Shown here in pieces: positions 9,424 to 24,400 of a stretch of DNA of 64,000 nt (position 1 is its first letter; each line of letters starts with the position of its first letter). The position numbers and the translations under genes were made by a program. The notes beneath the pieces were generated by a model, which was not told the origin of the DNA, did not search any database, and saw nothing but the letters and a program-made list of their open reading frames with translations. Source of the DNA: Mytilus californianus (lineage: Eukaryota > Mollusca > Bivalvia > Mytilida > Mytilidae); the NCBI RefSeq assembly GCF_021869535.1, contig NW_026262659.1, forward strand, positions 3,038,001-3,102,000, in the 5' to 3' direction.

Positions 9424-12400
9424 CTAGATGAGAATGAACAATAGAAAAATCTTAAGCTAAAACATCGACAATACAAAATATGTAGATAAATAAATAAATA
9501 ACCTATCTTTTCTTTCGAGATGGCCAGCATTGTTCTGCAAAAGGTATACCACTGCATCATACTTTCCTTCACATGCAGCTAAATGCAACGCACTTCTTGT
9601 GTCGTAATCTGTATCATTTATATCAATGTATTTTTGGTTACATATTCTACAATGAAAAACAAACTTTTCTTCAAGCACAGTCTGAAGATACCATGACCTT
9701 GTATATAAATATTCCATATTTCAGAAAGTATACACGACGGCCTTGAAGTATAAATTCTAGGTCCTGAAGTTCTTTTTCATCTTAATTACGTGTTATAGTT
9801 TTCTTTTATTTATCATTGTAATTTGTTACTTAAACTCTAGACTCTTTATTCAATTTCTGGGTAATATCCTATTGACGTGGCTCAGTACATATGAATCCCG
9901 TCATTGTGTTATTGTACTATGGTAAATACTTGTATACTTGTCGTTCGTTTTTGATAATGTGCTTTGTCTATATATATATATGCCTTTTTGTTTTCCTTTG
10001 TTAACATGTTTGTTTGTTTTTATAATGATTAAGATTACAACACAATGTTAATTGCTTTACCTCTATTTTTTTAACATTTTTACCTATTGTGTATTTTTGT
10101 TTATTCACACATTGTGTCATACAAGTTTAGCGAGATTTTAACCCAGGTTTAATCCACCATTTTCTACAAGTCCGGACAGTTGTTTAATGTGAGCTTTTGA
10201 TGTTGCCATTTGATTAGGGACTATTTTTCTTGAATATTTTACAAAAAAATATAGCCGCGGAAATAATTATAAGTTAAATAAGTATTCTGAAACAATTATA
10301 AACTTTGGCGTAAATAAGTAAAACATCAGTAATTCTTAAGATAACAGTTTAAATTTCAAAGTTAAATGCTGATAATTTCAAGATTAAAGCTGAATGTTCC
10401 AAGATTAAAGCTGAATGTTCCGAGAAGAAAGTTGGAAATTCAACATTTAACTATATAATTCCGAGATAACAGTTGGAAATTCAAAAAAGAAAGCTGACAG
10501 TTCCAAGATTTAAGCTTGAAATTCAAAGGATTAAAGATGATAATTTCAAGATTAAAGTCAACAATTTAAAAACAACGAAGGATGGCATTTTTACGGTTTC
10601 GTAGTATATATATACAAAACGGATAAAATGGCAATGTAAGGAAAATAATTACGAAAACGATTTTATTGATGTATTCTGATATAAATAGAGATGCTTGAAT
10701 TAATATCAATCTCGCCAAGTTGACCACATTGACTATAACATAGTTTCTCTCTATCTACTAATTGTTTCTGCAAAACACAATTATCGTTAAAAAATGCAAT
10801 TCAATGGCAAAAGAGGCGACTAATCGTTGCAGCCATGTTAGCTTCAATCGGAATAAAAGCAAGAGCATTAACAAACTATTTTACTTTTATTGTGACCACA
10901 TGACAGCATTTATGAATACAAAATCTTGCCTAAGAAACTTTAGTCTTCATTTACTCACAATTACGGAATGCATAGCTTGACTGAACATGAAACTGTACAT
11001 TGTTAAACTTCGCATCATTTTTTTAAAAACAATTACCTTTTTAACTGTTTCATGTCACCTTCAGAAGCTGCTTTGAGTAATTTATAAATCTGTAACTCGT
11101 AATGCTCATTGTACACATTTGGAGGCTGTAATATACATTTAACTATTTGAAATTAACTTCCGAATGAATACACTGAATAATTCGAAAATTGAGTTACATA
11201 AAAGTATACAAGACAATTACCATAGGAAAAGAAAACCAAAGATATTATACAGAGCATAAGTGGAAGAAAAGTGGAAAATACTTTGCCAAAAGGAAGAAAG
11301 ACGAATGACAGAAAAAAGTGCGCACAAAAATTATTGACATTGAAAGAGTGGCCCTTTTTGAATCAGTGTAAGGGTATCTGTCGGTCAGTTATATATGATA
11401 GAGCTGTCAGAATCAGGTCAAGAGTAAAACTGACAGATTCAATTGTAGGGCATGAAATTCAGCATCAATTCTAGGGTAAAAATGTCAGAATCAATTATAA
11501 TGCAGTACTGTCAAAAACAATTCTTGATCAGTGTCAGTATCAGTTCTAGGGTAAATCTGTCAAAATCAGTTATATTCACAATCAGTTAAAGGGAAATAAT
11601 GTCAGATTTTTTTCTAGGGCAAGGCAGTCAGAATCAGTTATAAGACATACATTTTAGTATCAATTCTTGATCAGGACTGTCAGAATCAGTTCTAGGATAG
11701 AACTGCCGAAATAAGTTATGATATAGAACTGCCGAAATAGGTTATAGTAGTATACAATGGTATAGGACTGCCAGAATTAGATATATAATAAAAAGTAAAA
11801 TAACAAAAATACCTCACTGCATTGAAAATTCAAAACAAAAAGTCCCTATTCAAATGGAAAAACCAAAAGCCCAAACACATCAAACGAATGGTATATAGTA
11901 TCAATCGTGTTCACATGTTGAAACTACAAAGTTTGTTCGAAGTTGTTAATTGATCAACTATGAAATAATGACAAGGACTCGGTAACGTAATCAGGCAAGG
12001 TGGGTGGGAAAGGGGAGGGGTGTAGAAGGTTTACGTTTCCCGCTTTTGATTGTAAAATATATAATTGTTTTACACAAAATCATCAAGTTTTATTTATTAA
12101 TTAGAACGACGGCTACATTTGAACTGTGCAGTATATTTGAGGTAGTGATTGCACGCATAAGCGTTGAATTATCCAGATTAAAGCACAGTAAGAACAAACA
12201 CATCTTGTCTATGTCATGTGTTAACTAAAGTTACCTGCACTAATTGATGAGTGGAAAAAAGGAACACCACATATACAGTACCTACAAAAAATATTCTATT
12301 ATTAGTGTATTTATTATCTAAGAACATTCGAGAAATGTAGCACGAGGTCAACTATCGTTTATCTTAATATCAAAATTACATAAGTTACTACAATATATAT

Positions 12401-15400
12401 AGCATATATAAACAGATAATGTGTAAAACTATCAATATTTGATCGCTGAAACAATTGCTTTGCACAAATGTATTCAAACATTTCTTTTAAAAGAATTGTT
12501 AAAATGACGCATCGTATTTATGAACAATCTGAATATAGATTATTCTTTCAAATTGATAGAAATAAACCTTTGAGTAAATGCAACTTACCCAATAGTACAC
12601 AAAATACTAATATAGAAACTCCAACTGCTACAATATTCCAATTGTGTTCCACAAATATGATGGCAATAACTGCAAAACGGAATATGTTATTTTGTATACA
12701 AACTTTTTACTACTAAACTTTACATTTATAGTATTCTGAAATGCTTTCAATTTGTTATAAAAACAGTTTCAAACAGGTTTTATACATTTTATGTAAGAAC
12801 ATATGAACATAGGGTAAGCTGACATTAAAGTCTTGTTTTTAAATTCTTTAAAAATGGAAACAGGGAATGGGGGTATAAAATGTACTGTAAAAGAAAGAGT
12901 ATATACAGTGATTTCTTGAACTCTGATCCTGATAAATAAGTATTATTGTGAGATAAAGCATTTTTCAAGAGTGTTCTACTTTGCATAAATGTTAGTTAAG
13001 GTTGCACTTTGTAAATACAGCTGTTTCATTAATCACGCGTCTTTTGGGGAGATAAATAATATTCATAAATATTTTGTTTTGTTTACTTACTGGTTTCCAG
13101 ATATGATCTCTATGTTTCTTTTCATAGAGACATAACTTAGGAATGTTACCAGTATAAATGCACATGGTAGGCTGTGGAATTGAATTCTGAGTAAGACACA
13201 AAGTGAAGGGAGGGGTAGTGCAGAATTTTTAAGTTTGCAACCCGGATTTGTTTTCTCTCAATCGATTTATGACTTTTGAACAGCGGTATACTACTGTTGC
13301 CTTTATTTGTCCTGTTGATAACCCAAAAGTAGGCAGTAACACCTGAATGTGCTAGTTTGTGACCGCGGCATAAAAAAACACAATCTAGAAATACGAAAAT
13401 ACCTAAAATAAACTAACAGTAGTGTGTAATATCCTAAATACATACTAAATAGTCCATCGGACTCGGACTTCTTTTGAACTGAGTTTTACTGTGCGTATTG
13501 TTGTGTGTTTGTTTTTTCTATATTAGCTAGAGGTATTGGGGGAGGGTTGAGATCTGAAAAAGCAGGTTTAACCCCGCCGCATTTTGCGCCTGTCCAAAGT
13601 CAGGAGTCTCTGGCCTTTGTTAGTCTTGTATGATTTTTAATTTTAGTTTCTTGTGTATATTTCGGTGTTTAGTATGACGTCCATTATCACTGAACTAGTA
13701 TACATTTTTGTTAAGGGGCCAGCTGAAGCACGCCTCCGGGTGCGGGAGTTTCTCGCTGCATTGAAGACACATTGGTGGCCTTCGGCTGTTGTCTGCTCTT
13801 TGGTCGGGTTGTTGTCTCTTTGAAACATTCTCCATTTCCATTCTCAATTTCATATTCACAGAAATAGCAGACCTTTTTAAAGCAAATCTGAGACCACAAG
13901 GGGCAAAAAAAAAGCACAGAGAAAAATGAGAAAAATGCCTACCCCTTTGTCATTAAACAGGTAATGTTACCTGTAAATTATTATGATTTTATTATTATAA
14001 AGGTCTTTAGTAAAGAAAATAATTTCTGTGCTTAGAAAGTGTGCAAACAAATAAACAAATGTAAGCAGTCAAATTATAAAACTTTTAGTGAATGCATACA
14101 TCAGACTGGTAACTTCATACATACAACTTTTGTAAATATGGCTTTGTTTAAACACGTTGTGTTCACATATAAGCTAAATTAGGTTAGATATGTGGTTAAA
14201 GACGATATTGTTGTCACAAGATTTCCAAACTGACAATTTGATGCAGAAATAGTTAACTTGTAATGATAAATAGGCATACAGTAAGATGTTGCCAGGAGAC
14301 AGATACAGAATTGGATAATTTATATAATCTTGAATGTTGGAATGATTAACTACTAAACTTTACATTTAAAGTATTCTAAAATCCTTTCAATTTTTTATCA
14401 GAATAGTTTCAAACAGGTTTTATACATTTCATATAAGAAAATATGAACATAGGGTAAGCTGACAATAAAGTCTTGTTTTCAAATTCTTTAATAATGGAAA
14501 CAGGGATGGGGGTATAAAATGTACTGTAAAAGAAAAGAGTATATACAGGGATTTCTTTTACTCTGATTCTGATTAATAAGTATTGTTGTGAGATAAAGCA
14601 TTTTTACAAGGAATTCTGCTTCTATCGATTAAACAAAAAATGAAGATTGTACAAATGACCCCTACACATAGCAAATTAAATAATTGCAAGCTATTTTATT
14701 CAGGAGAAGACTACTGTTAAAATATTACCATTACATCTAGAATTCAAACAGAGTTTTTTTTCTCAATTTCCAAATAATTATTCGATGAATTGAAGACTAC
14801 ATATTTTGTTACTTTTATTGATTTGCTTTGAATAAGTAAAACAAAACAGCTGTACCATAAAAATAAATCAATTATTTACAAGACATTTTATTGTCAAAAG
14901 GGTTGGCTCTCTGTTAATACAGTATTATCCTTAAATTCAATCGATATTTCGACGTTCTAGTTTTTATATATATTTACAGAATTCATATATATATATATAT
15001 ATATATACAAGAAGATGTGGTAGGAATGCCAATGAGACAACTCTCAATCCAAGTCACCATTTGTAAATGGTAAACCATTATAGATCCAAGTACGGCTTTC
15101 AACACCGAGTGTTGGCTCAGACACATCGAACAGCATGCTATAGAGAGCCCCATTAATGACTAGTGGAAAACCATTCAAAGATGTTTTGATGATTTTTATT
15201 CAGTGCGTTTTGAAAATAATATTTGAAGAGAAGAATCTAGAGGCTGTAAATAATTGTTATTGTACTGTTTTTAGCATGCGCAAATAAGTTTTTGAATGAA
15301 CAAAAAAAAAGTTAGAAACAAACAACACACCACAACGTACGGTAATGAAGCAACATTGGTTAAAATACAGAAAATGTCTACGAACGCACCACAACTTTGC

Positions 15401-18400
15401 ATAGTGACAACTCAATTGATATATATTTATAAAACTATCGAAAGTTACTGAAATAAAACTAACATTCTCTTCATGGTTCTCAATAGTTGTTGTTTCATTT
15501 ACATAATCAGATGAAAGTGCGTGTTTGAAAATTAATATTTTTCTACAATTTTCAGTTAACCTTTTCGGAGTCGTCTTCCAGACTTAATAATAACTAAAAA
15601 CTTCTATACTTATTATAGTTCTGTTGTATTTCATTACTGATCCAAGCAGATAAAATAGTTTGAACATATATGTGTATCACAAGACGGAGCCACAAAGGTT
15701 CGTTAAAATATGACAAATTCGTAAACAATAATCTTAGACGATGTAATTGTAACACTTTATTGCACTTTAACTTCAGTTGCAACGTTTTCAGGGTAAAGAC
15801 GTCCATTACTGTTTTTTTCCCGAAGTCATCTCATAGGTGAAACGTGTGGTGCGATTGAAAAATCAACATATTAAACTATGAAAATTTACATCAAAGCAAA
15901 AAACTACTTGCCTTTTGTGCTAAATACACCCATGTATATTTGATATCATTAATAATGAATCTACAAAAACCAATTTTTGTTATGTATTTCAAATAAAAGT
16001 TCATCTTAATTCTTAACACCTCCTGACGGTCACTTATACACTGACCGACCTCAACATAGACTTTTCTAAAAAAATATTTCTACTCTAAAGGAAAGATGAT
16101 ACATATTATCTACTGTTTCATATAAACAAAGTTCCTCAATTTTTTTATGATTTGGAAATTGATTCTATTCTGTAACATAGAAAAAATGTTCTGAATTTTT
16201 CTTTAGACCTCGACACCAATAGCACTGTTCGAGAAATGTTTCAAATAACTTTAAAAGGATAAACTAATGTAAAAAATAATGAATCTCTTTTTGTGAGACA
16301 ATTCTTTGAATCTTTTGATAAAATGGAGTAATAAGTGCTCGTGGACCAATATTTTTATTTGTTTTTTTTTTAAGGATGTTCGCTACTCTGTTTCAAAATA
16401 ACAAGCTTTTTGAAAGACTGTCATAAATTGATAGTTTATTAATGAAGGAACTAAAAAAGCAGAAAAAAATGAAGGGTCCGTGTGCTTGTTTTCGAGATAT
16501 AAGCCATTGAAAATTTGGCGGGAAATGATTCTCTCTAGATTTTTCATTCATTTAACATTGGAACCCTTTTTCTTTCAAAAACATTGAAAAAATAACAAGG
16601 ATTTTATAAGATTTTCAAATATGGCTTTTTAAACTATATATAATAAAATTATGAAAAGAAAAGTAGGGGTTAGTGGACAAAATTTCTTAATGGAAAAACA
16701 TAGATAAAACAAGAGGATTCCGAATATCTGACAAAAAATCAAAAACAAGAGGAGCGAACATCCTTAAATACGATATGTTAACTTGTGTTTGCTGGGACAT
16801 GTGTATCTTGAATTATCATGTTCTTTATTTCAATCGATGTTTTAAATGCTGTCCTAAAAATGTAGGTGATGATACAGTTTGATTCTCACTGATTTTCAAC
16901 TTCGTACATTATGTGGCCACGTTTTGTAGTTTGATTCGAGCGTCACGTATGGGTCTTCCGTGGTATCTGAGATCACCAGTTCTTATAGGTGTTGGTGTTG
17001 CTCAGTCTTTAGTTTTTTATATTGTGTTTTGTGTACTGTTGTTTGTTTTTGTCTTTTTTAGTCAGGACGTCAGTTTATTGTCGACTTATGAGCTTTAATG
17101 TCCAATTAGTATCTTTCATCTCTCTTTCATAAACAAAAGTTGAAAAATAACCTACAAAAAGACAAAATTACCAGCCGCAGCATGGTGTTATAAAAATAAA
17201 TTTACAATCAAAGTTTTTGTCAACTTACCATTACTGGAAAATAGCGCAGCAAAAAGTAATAGTACCATAATCATCTTATAGTAAAAAGGCCTCCAAACCT
17301 TACCCCAAATTACAATCGCTGAAATAAATAATAATAGTCTTCCTTAATTAAAAAACGGACAGCAGTATCTTTGGGTTTTTCGTCTTATTATTATTATGAG
17401 AATGTTGATGGACTATTAGTTCCCGGGGGTATTATCAGCTTATTCGTCAGTAATTCAGTACTGACATGATTTATGTCAAACCTTCTTACGACCTATATTT
17501 GTAAACCTCTATTGCATATGATCTCTGCTGTGGAGTTGTCTCATTGACAGTCATACCACACCTCGTTTTTTAAATCTATAATTTCTAACATTGTCCGTTT
17601 TAAAATATATAAATCATAAAGAAACTAATGTTTGAACTCCCCAAGCCAAGGTTAACCTTACATAGAGTTTATAATTGATTTTTGGTCTGTTTTGGATGTA
17701 TTTCGTATTTTCGCTCTTTAACTGTTTCAGTTGTTATACATCCTTTGCATTAAAATATCGGCTTTACGCGTACCTGATGAAGATAAATCCAGAAAAGCGC
17801 TTTAGACATGTTATAAAGTGTTGTTTTCAATTTTGCTAACAGGCTACAAAACATAATTATTTGTATGTACTTGATTTGATCATTCTATTACAAAATGCAT
17901 GAAACATAAACATAACCTGCTGTATTTACACAAACAAATATAACAAAACTTTTAAAAAATTTACCAGGAATGATTGGTTGGGAATGATTTTTTTTTTACT
18001 TTCTTTACATAGAAATACGTATGAAATATAATTTGTGCTTTTCATGTTAAGTTTAAATTTATCATATGTATCCACTCAGTGAAATGATGATATTACCTAG
18101 CAGCATAAGTGGACAAACTACAAAACCTGGGACCACGACCATATTGAAATCATACTTGTTAAAACTTCTTTCAATTACTTCATCTGAAACAAACAATTTT
18201 GTATTTCGTAATTCTGATATTGTACAAAACAGAAAATAATTGTAAATAACCAAACTGTAATAAATATTGAATACTGCACGTTAAATAAGTTTGTCATTTA
18301 TTTTAGACGTTCAACTTATTAAAGTCAAATGCTATAGATGAGTATTGATATAATCTAACATAATTTTATTTCAGTTTACTTGCTAAAAAATGCAGATATA

Positions 18401-21400
18401 ATCTTTATTGGCTAAGTCATATTCAGTGATGATTTGAAAAAAAATGGGCCAAGTAGTTTCATATTTATAAATGAAAAGATACCGACGACAGAAGACAAAA
18501 TATTAAAAATTCAACCGAGAAAACAATGGCCTATTTTTTTAACAAAGCAATACTCGACAATGAAATATGATATACAGCAACCAACAATAAAATCATCATA
18601 TATATATAGATACCAGGATTAAAATTTTGTATTTACGCCAAACGCCCGTTTCGTCTACAAAAGACTTATCAGTGACGCTCGAATAAAAATAAGTTAAAAA
18701 GGCCATATAAAGTACGAAGTTGAAACCACTTAATTACAGGTGGATCCTTGCTTGTGCAAGGTTATACAAAATGTGGCGGGTTAAAACATGTTTTAAGTGT
18801 TTACACTTCCCTTTACATTGGATAGTGGTGTAACAGTTAAGATTATAAAACATATATTCACGCTGTAAAATAAGTTGAAAAGGCTTGATAGCAATAACGG
18901 CGCTGTTCCTTTGCTTTTTTTCTGTGCATGTACTAATTTTATGTCATAAATGGATACCCCATGTCCTTTTCCTTTTACATAACGCATGTACATTAACAAT
19001 GCAGCAATATCAGTTTTGACGGGATATAAGATTAATAGTGTTATACCAGAATATACAAACAAGTATACAAGTGAAGTATATCTTACAATTTTACAATTAA
19101 TTAAATAAATCAAGTACCGACATTATCATTATTCAAACTAAATACGTAACCTTTAGAATAGTTTCCTATCGTTCAACGCTTTATGTAGACCGTCGAATTA
19201 AAACAAATAATATTGTTGTTATTTGTCAGTTATGTTGTTTTCACTTTCAATTCACACAGCACAAACACAACAGAAACCACGACGCACATCGCTCATATAT
19301 GTTTATATATATATTTACCGTTATTTCTTTTAATGATTTGGGAATGCAGACTGCCACTAAAATATTGATAGTTATCAAAATCAATAAAAACTATAAGTGT
19401 TATAACAGAAGTCTTTTACTAAAATTACATGCAAAGTTTTATTTAACGTTGAAATTCAATAAACTTCATAAACACAAGCTGCTGTGAGCTTTTCACATTT
19501 ACAGAGTAGGATAACATGTGGGATATCACTATTCCCAATGATTTGTTGTACGGTTCTATCATCAATGTTCGTAAACTATTAATTAGTATTCTCTTATGTT
19601 ATTCATAAGTTGGTGTTGTTCCCTCTTTCTTTATCGTATTTTATAGACTGTTTTTGTTGTCTTTATGTCGTTTTTCTTTATTTGTTACGACGCTGTTAAT
19701 TTGTCTTCGACTAATGAGTTTCGGTGTCCCTAATGTATCTTCTTTATTTTTTAATAATTTAATGAAACTAGCCCCAGTTCCATATTCCTAGCTATAAATC
19801 AATCCTAACTGAAGTGTATTTGTGATTTTGCAACCAAATGTTGAAACACCATGTACTTCCTGTAAGAGCATTATAGAACAGGTCAGATGATAACATGGAT
19901 AATGCATTAATACGATGCTAATTATCAGCATAAAATTACGTGGCAAAATTAAGCAAATCATCAAATCTATCACATGAATTGAAACCCGGATGCAAGGTAA
20001 AACATACACACATATTGATATTGATGTAAAATCAGCTTAGGGTTAGATAATAACTGAAGACTGCTTAATGTATTATCCTTCATGAATTTAAATTCGTTTT
20101 TATGTATATTATAGTATTTCATATAAAGTATTGATGTACAACTGTACGACGATGTTTCATTAAGAATACACTGAGAGGTGTTATGGAAAAAAAAAGGATC
20201 GCTGATATTGAAAAAAGCTGTTTGTCATCACAGCTAAATGATAACATTTTCCTTTGCCAATCTTTACTGTAGGTATTGTGTCTTTATTTAAATTTGTTAT
20301 TGAATAATCGTATATTCATATTTGTTTCAATGAGTTAGCATGTTAATTGTCCTGTTCGCTTTATTTTACAACTTTGTCAACTCACGAACAAAACATTCAT
20401 TGATATGAATGTCACAGTTAATATCATGTTATGCAAACAAATATCTATACCTTTTCTTCTCTAAAGTAGGACATTTCGAGTCATTACTATGTTCTCCTCT
20501 AACACATTTATAATCTGCCAAAAAATAATAGAGAAAGAATTAATTCATAATTCAATAATTACATTAGATGTATGTTTCATTAAAATACGTTATTCTGATT
20601 GGCTACACTGCAATCTCGCGTTATTCATGTTATTCCTTAATCAACTTCATTACACAATAAAATTTATCATTCATGATGACACGAGGTCCCACAATAAAGT
20701 GCACAGGTAAATTAAATAAAAACTTGATAAAAATTGTGTTTTCATGATCCTAGCTAAAAAATGTAATTATAAGTATTGAATGCTTCTTTTTGTAACTTCA
20801 TAGGGTTGTAAAAGCGTTGACCGTGCGCACATTTTAAGAATGAAGCGCTTCCGCGCTTCATACAAAATGTACTTCGGTAAACGCTTTTACACCCCAATGA
20901 AGTTACAAAAAGAAGCATTCAATTCTTAAATAAACAATCGTTATTCTAGAATTCTGTCTCTTTCTTTATATTATTCAATAAAATTGAGAATGGAAATGGG
21001 GAATGTGTCAAGGAGACAACAACCCGACCATAGAACAGACAACAGCAGAAGGTCACCAACAGGTCTTCAATGCAGCGACAAATCCCCGCACCCGGAGGCG
21101 TCCTTCAGCTGGCCCCTAAACAAATATATATACTAGTCAGTGATAATGAACGCCATACTAAACTCCAAATTGTACACAAGAAACTAAAATTAAAAATAAT
21201 ACAAGACTAACAGGCTAGAGGCTCCTGACTTGGGACAGGCGCAAAAATGCGGCGGGGTTAAACATGTTTATGAGATCTCAACCCTCCCCCTATACCTCTA
21301 GCCAATGTAGAAAAGTAAACGCATAACAATACGCACATTAAAATTCAGTTCAAGAGAAGTCCGAGTCTGATGTCAGAAGATGTAACCAAAGAAAATAAAC

Positions 21401-24400
21401 AAAATGACAATAATACATAAAAAACAACAGACTACTAGCAGTTAACTGACATGCAAGCTCCAGACTTCAATTAAACTGATTGAAAGATTATGTCTTCATC
21501 ATATGAATATCAGGCACAATCCTTCCCGTTAGGGGTTTAGTATCATACCATCATAACATATATGAGAAGAACATAACCCGTGTCATGCCAACAACTGGTT
21601 TTTAAATAAATGTGTTTAGTGCCGATGCAAAGACCCTATAAGTGAATCAATATAAACGCCAAAATATGCAATCTTTAATGACCTGACAACATTATCGTAA
21701 CTATATCCCTTCTTAATAAGTCTATTTAAAGGTTTTGTTAGCTTCAGAGGTGAATACTGACATTTTTGTGCTTTATAAAGAATATTTCCATAAAAAATTG
21801 GATGTGAAATACCTGAACGTATAAGAAGTCTGCATGTTGAGCTATATTTACGAATGATGTCCTTATACCGATGATAAAATTTAGTAAATGTTTTGACTAG
21901 TTTGTGATATCGAAAACTCTGGTGTAATAATTTTTCAGTAATACATAAATTTCTCTCGTTAAAATCTAAAACATTGTTACATACACGAGCGAATCGTACA
22001 AGTTGAGATATATAAACACCGTAAGATGGTGACAAGGGAACGTCACCATCTAAAAATGAATAGGAAATGAAAAATCATCTCTTTTATCATATATTTTAGT
22101 ATTAAGCTTTCCGTTAATGATATAGATATCAAGATCGAGGAAAGGGCAGTGGTCATTGTTAGTATTAGCTTTATTTAAAGTAAGTTCAACATGATAAATT
22201 ACATTGATATTTCTTTTGACATTTGAAACATCTTAACCATCTCTTGTTTACTTCTTGATTCTCTGCTATACCCTCCGATTGACAATGATGTCATAACTAA
22301 AACTTTCGAAAAAACAGTTGAAAGAATTTTATCACGAATCTAAGATCCAGTTAGTGTATTTTGAATGTGACAAAATTCCATATGAAGTATGTTTATTCTT
22401 ATAAACGATAGAAATGGCCTCCACATTGAAACAAATATTTAGGTTATCATTTATCAGTATGCTTTATATATGTAAATCATATATACCTGACGATAAAATA
22501 GAGCCAATAGCACATTTACTTATGTAACATGAACAATCTTCAGCTGATGGTATGCAAAAGCAATTTTGTTTCGGTTGTTGAATAAATTTATAGCCATTTG
22601 TGTAATCACAGCGGCAAGCTCCATCTGAAATAAGGGTACCATTATCAAAGACAACTTGGCCCTCTCCTTCACACAGCGTCTTTCGAAACAGGCAAACTCC
22701 ACTAACGTTAGACCATAATGGGAAAGGCTGATATCGTTCTGACGAACAGTCGACATTTCTAAGACGTCCAGTTATTACATACTTCTCGCCTTAAACAAAA
22801 TTACATTTCAAGTTATATTATTACAATTAAGTTGGAGTAATTTAAAATCTACTGTATAGGGAAAGTTATTATGTATTATAACCAACCGTTTACATAACAA
22901 AGGTAACCTGAATTTATCTTAACAAGAAGTTAATATTAGGATCGTCCTGGTTTTTTGAAAATGGTCTGTTGACATCTTTTAGTTTTTTTTATTGTGTTTG
23001 GTTAATTGTTCTTTCTTATGTCAGCTTGCTTGTACATAGCTTGCAACAAGACTTTTTACCAGCATTTAAATCTATATGCATGTTCTATTAGGACTCTACA
23101 CCATCGCATCATTGTTGAAAATGTCCAAATCTGTGAGTATCGATTTGCCGCAATGATAAACTTTTAGTTGTTACAAATTTGCAGTTAATTTCATCTAAAT
23201 TCATATAAATAAAAATGTTATTGTTATTCTTTACCATTGATAACAGTTTGAATATGATACTGAATATTTTGAGTTGTTCAAGAGTTATCATGGAAGCTTT
23301 AAACAAATTCTACTATAGAAATGTCTTTTGTATATTTGTATTGAGCAATTGGTCACACACATTGGAAGACAATTTTTCTACTGACAGTAATCAATTTTAA
23401 CAGTGAAGTATAATTAAAATTGATATAACAAAAATACAGAACTATCATATTCCTTATTTTTTTTATTGTACTTTTTGGACAGGCATATATGGTGGATTAA
23501 ACCTGTTTTTATAGCTACCTTATAAGGACTTATTTCATGTGGTCTAAAGGAAATGTAACGCCTGCTTGATACGGCTATTATCTTTGAAATGATTAAGTTT
23601 TTCTACTTTGTGGTTTCCATTAGTCTATGATTGAATATATATGATATAATTGTACGGCAAACAATTTTAGAAACTGGAAATATAATACAACATGTCATAT
23701 GTATGGATAAACAAGCATGTATTTATGAAAAGATCAATTTATTAAATCATCGTTTTTCAAACACATACAAATTTGTATAAATATCTATAGACTTACCACG
23801 CGTTACATAATCTGGATTCTTGTTACACTGTTCAGAAAACCATAACCTATTTGTATCATAGAGACACGTGTATTCTGATCTAAAACTGTTTGCGCAATAT
23901 GCTGATGCTCTTAACGGTCTCTGAGATACTTCCGGACATTGTAAATAGTAAGAACAAGCAGTAGGCGACACCAGAGAGATCTGAAATATAATTAAGTATA
24001 GATTCTGTCTGAAGCTATTGTTTAGAAATCACAATTCATAGCGAATACCACATAATACTGTTATGTTTGCCGAATGAATGAAGATAATAGTTCTAAATTC
24101 ACATTACATTTTGTAGTTGACACAAATATTAGTGTAATGAAGTATAATATAAACTTTAGAATATTAAATGGGATCTTATGCTAAATGTGTCGCTAATGAT
24201 GATGCATGTTTTATTCAGATAATTGTTTTTATCGATCCGATATTGACTCTTATATTGAACGTATAGTGAATTTTTCATCCAAAAGATCACCAATCACTAT
24301 GATGACGCCAATATGCATATTTTGTAAATAATGTAGAATTTACTACATAAAAAAATCAAATTATGATCTCAGGCAATATCTATCAAAACCGCTTCCACCG

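Noticed and set aside
9503-9646. Glutaminase or asparaginase C-terminal ankyrin exon
   Set aside because: The ankyrin segment resembles those enzymes' ends, but the upstream exons that join in frame encode membrane spans and not an amidohydrolase.
15594-15806. 70-codon minus-strand frame as a further gene D exon
   Set aside because: The preceding AG follows a purine-rich stretch with no pyrimidine tract, no donor is needed since the frame stops, and including it would end the protein before the ankyrin exons that join well without it.
17229-17275. Separate gene starting with a signal peptide MIMVLLLLFAALFSSN
   Set aside because: The frame is open upstream to a good acceptor at 17318 and the phases connect exons 6 and 8 of gene D; a second gene start is less parsimonious, though not excluded.
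17770-17810. Second hammerhead at CTGATGAAGATAAATCCAGAAAAGCGC
   Set aside because: It has CUGAUGA and GAAA, but stem II has no closing G-C pair, the expected NUH triplet is unclear and the stem I arms do not pair.
22520-22756. 78-codon frame starting MSTVRQND
   Set aside because: Shadow of gene D exon 3 in another frame; the Cys-rich frame with splice sites is the real one.
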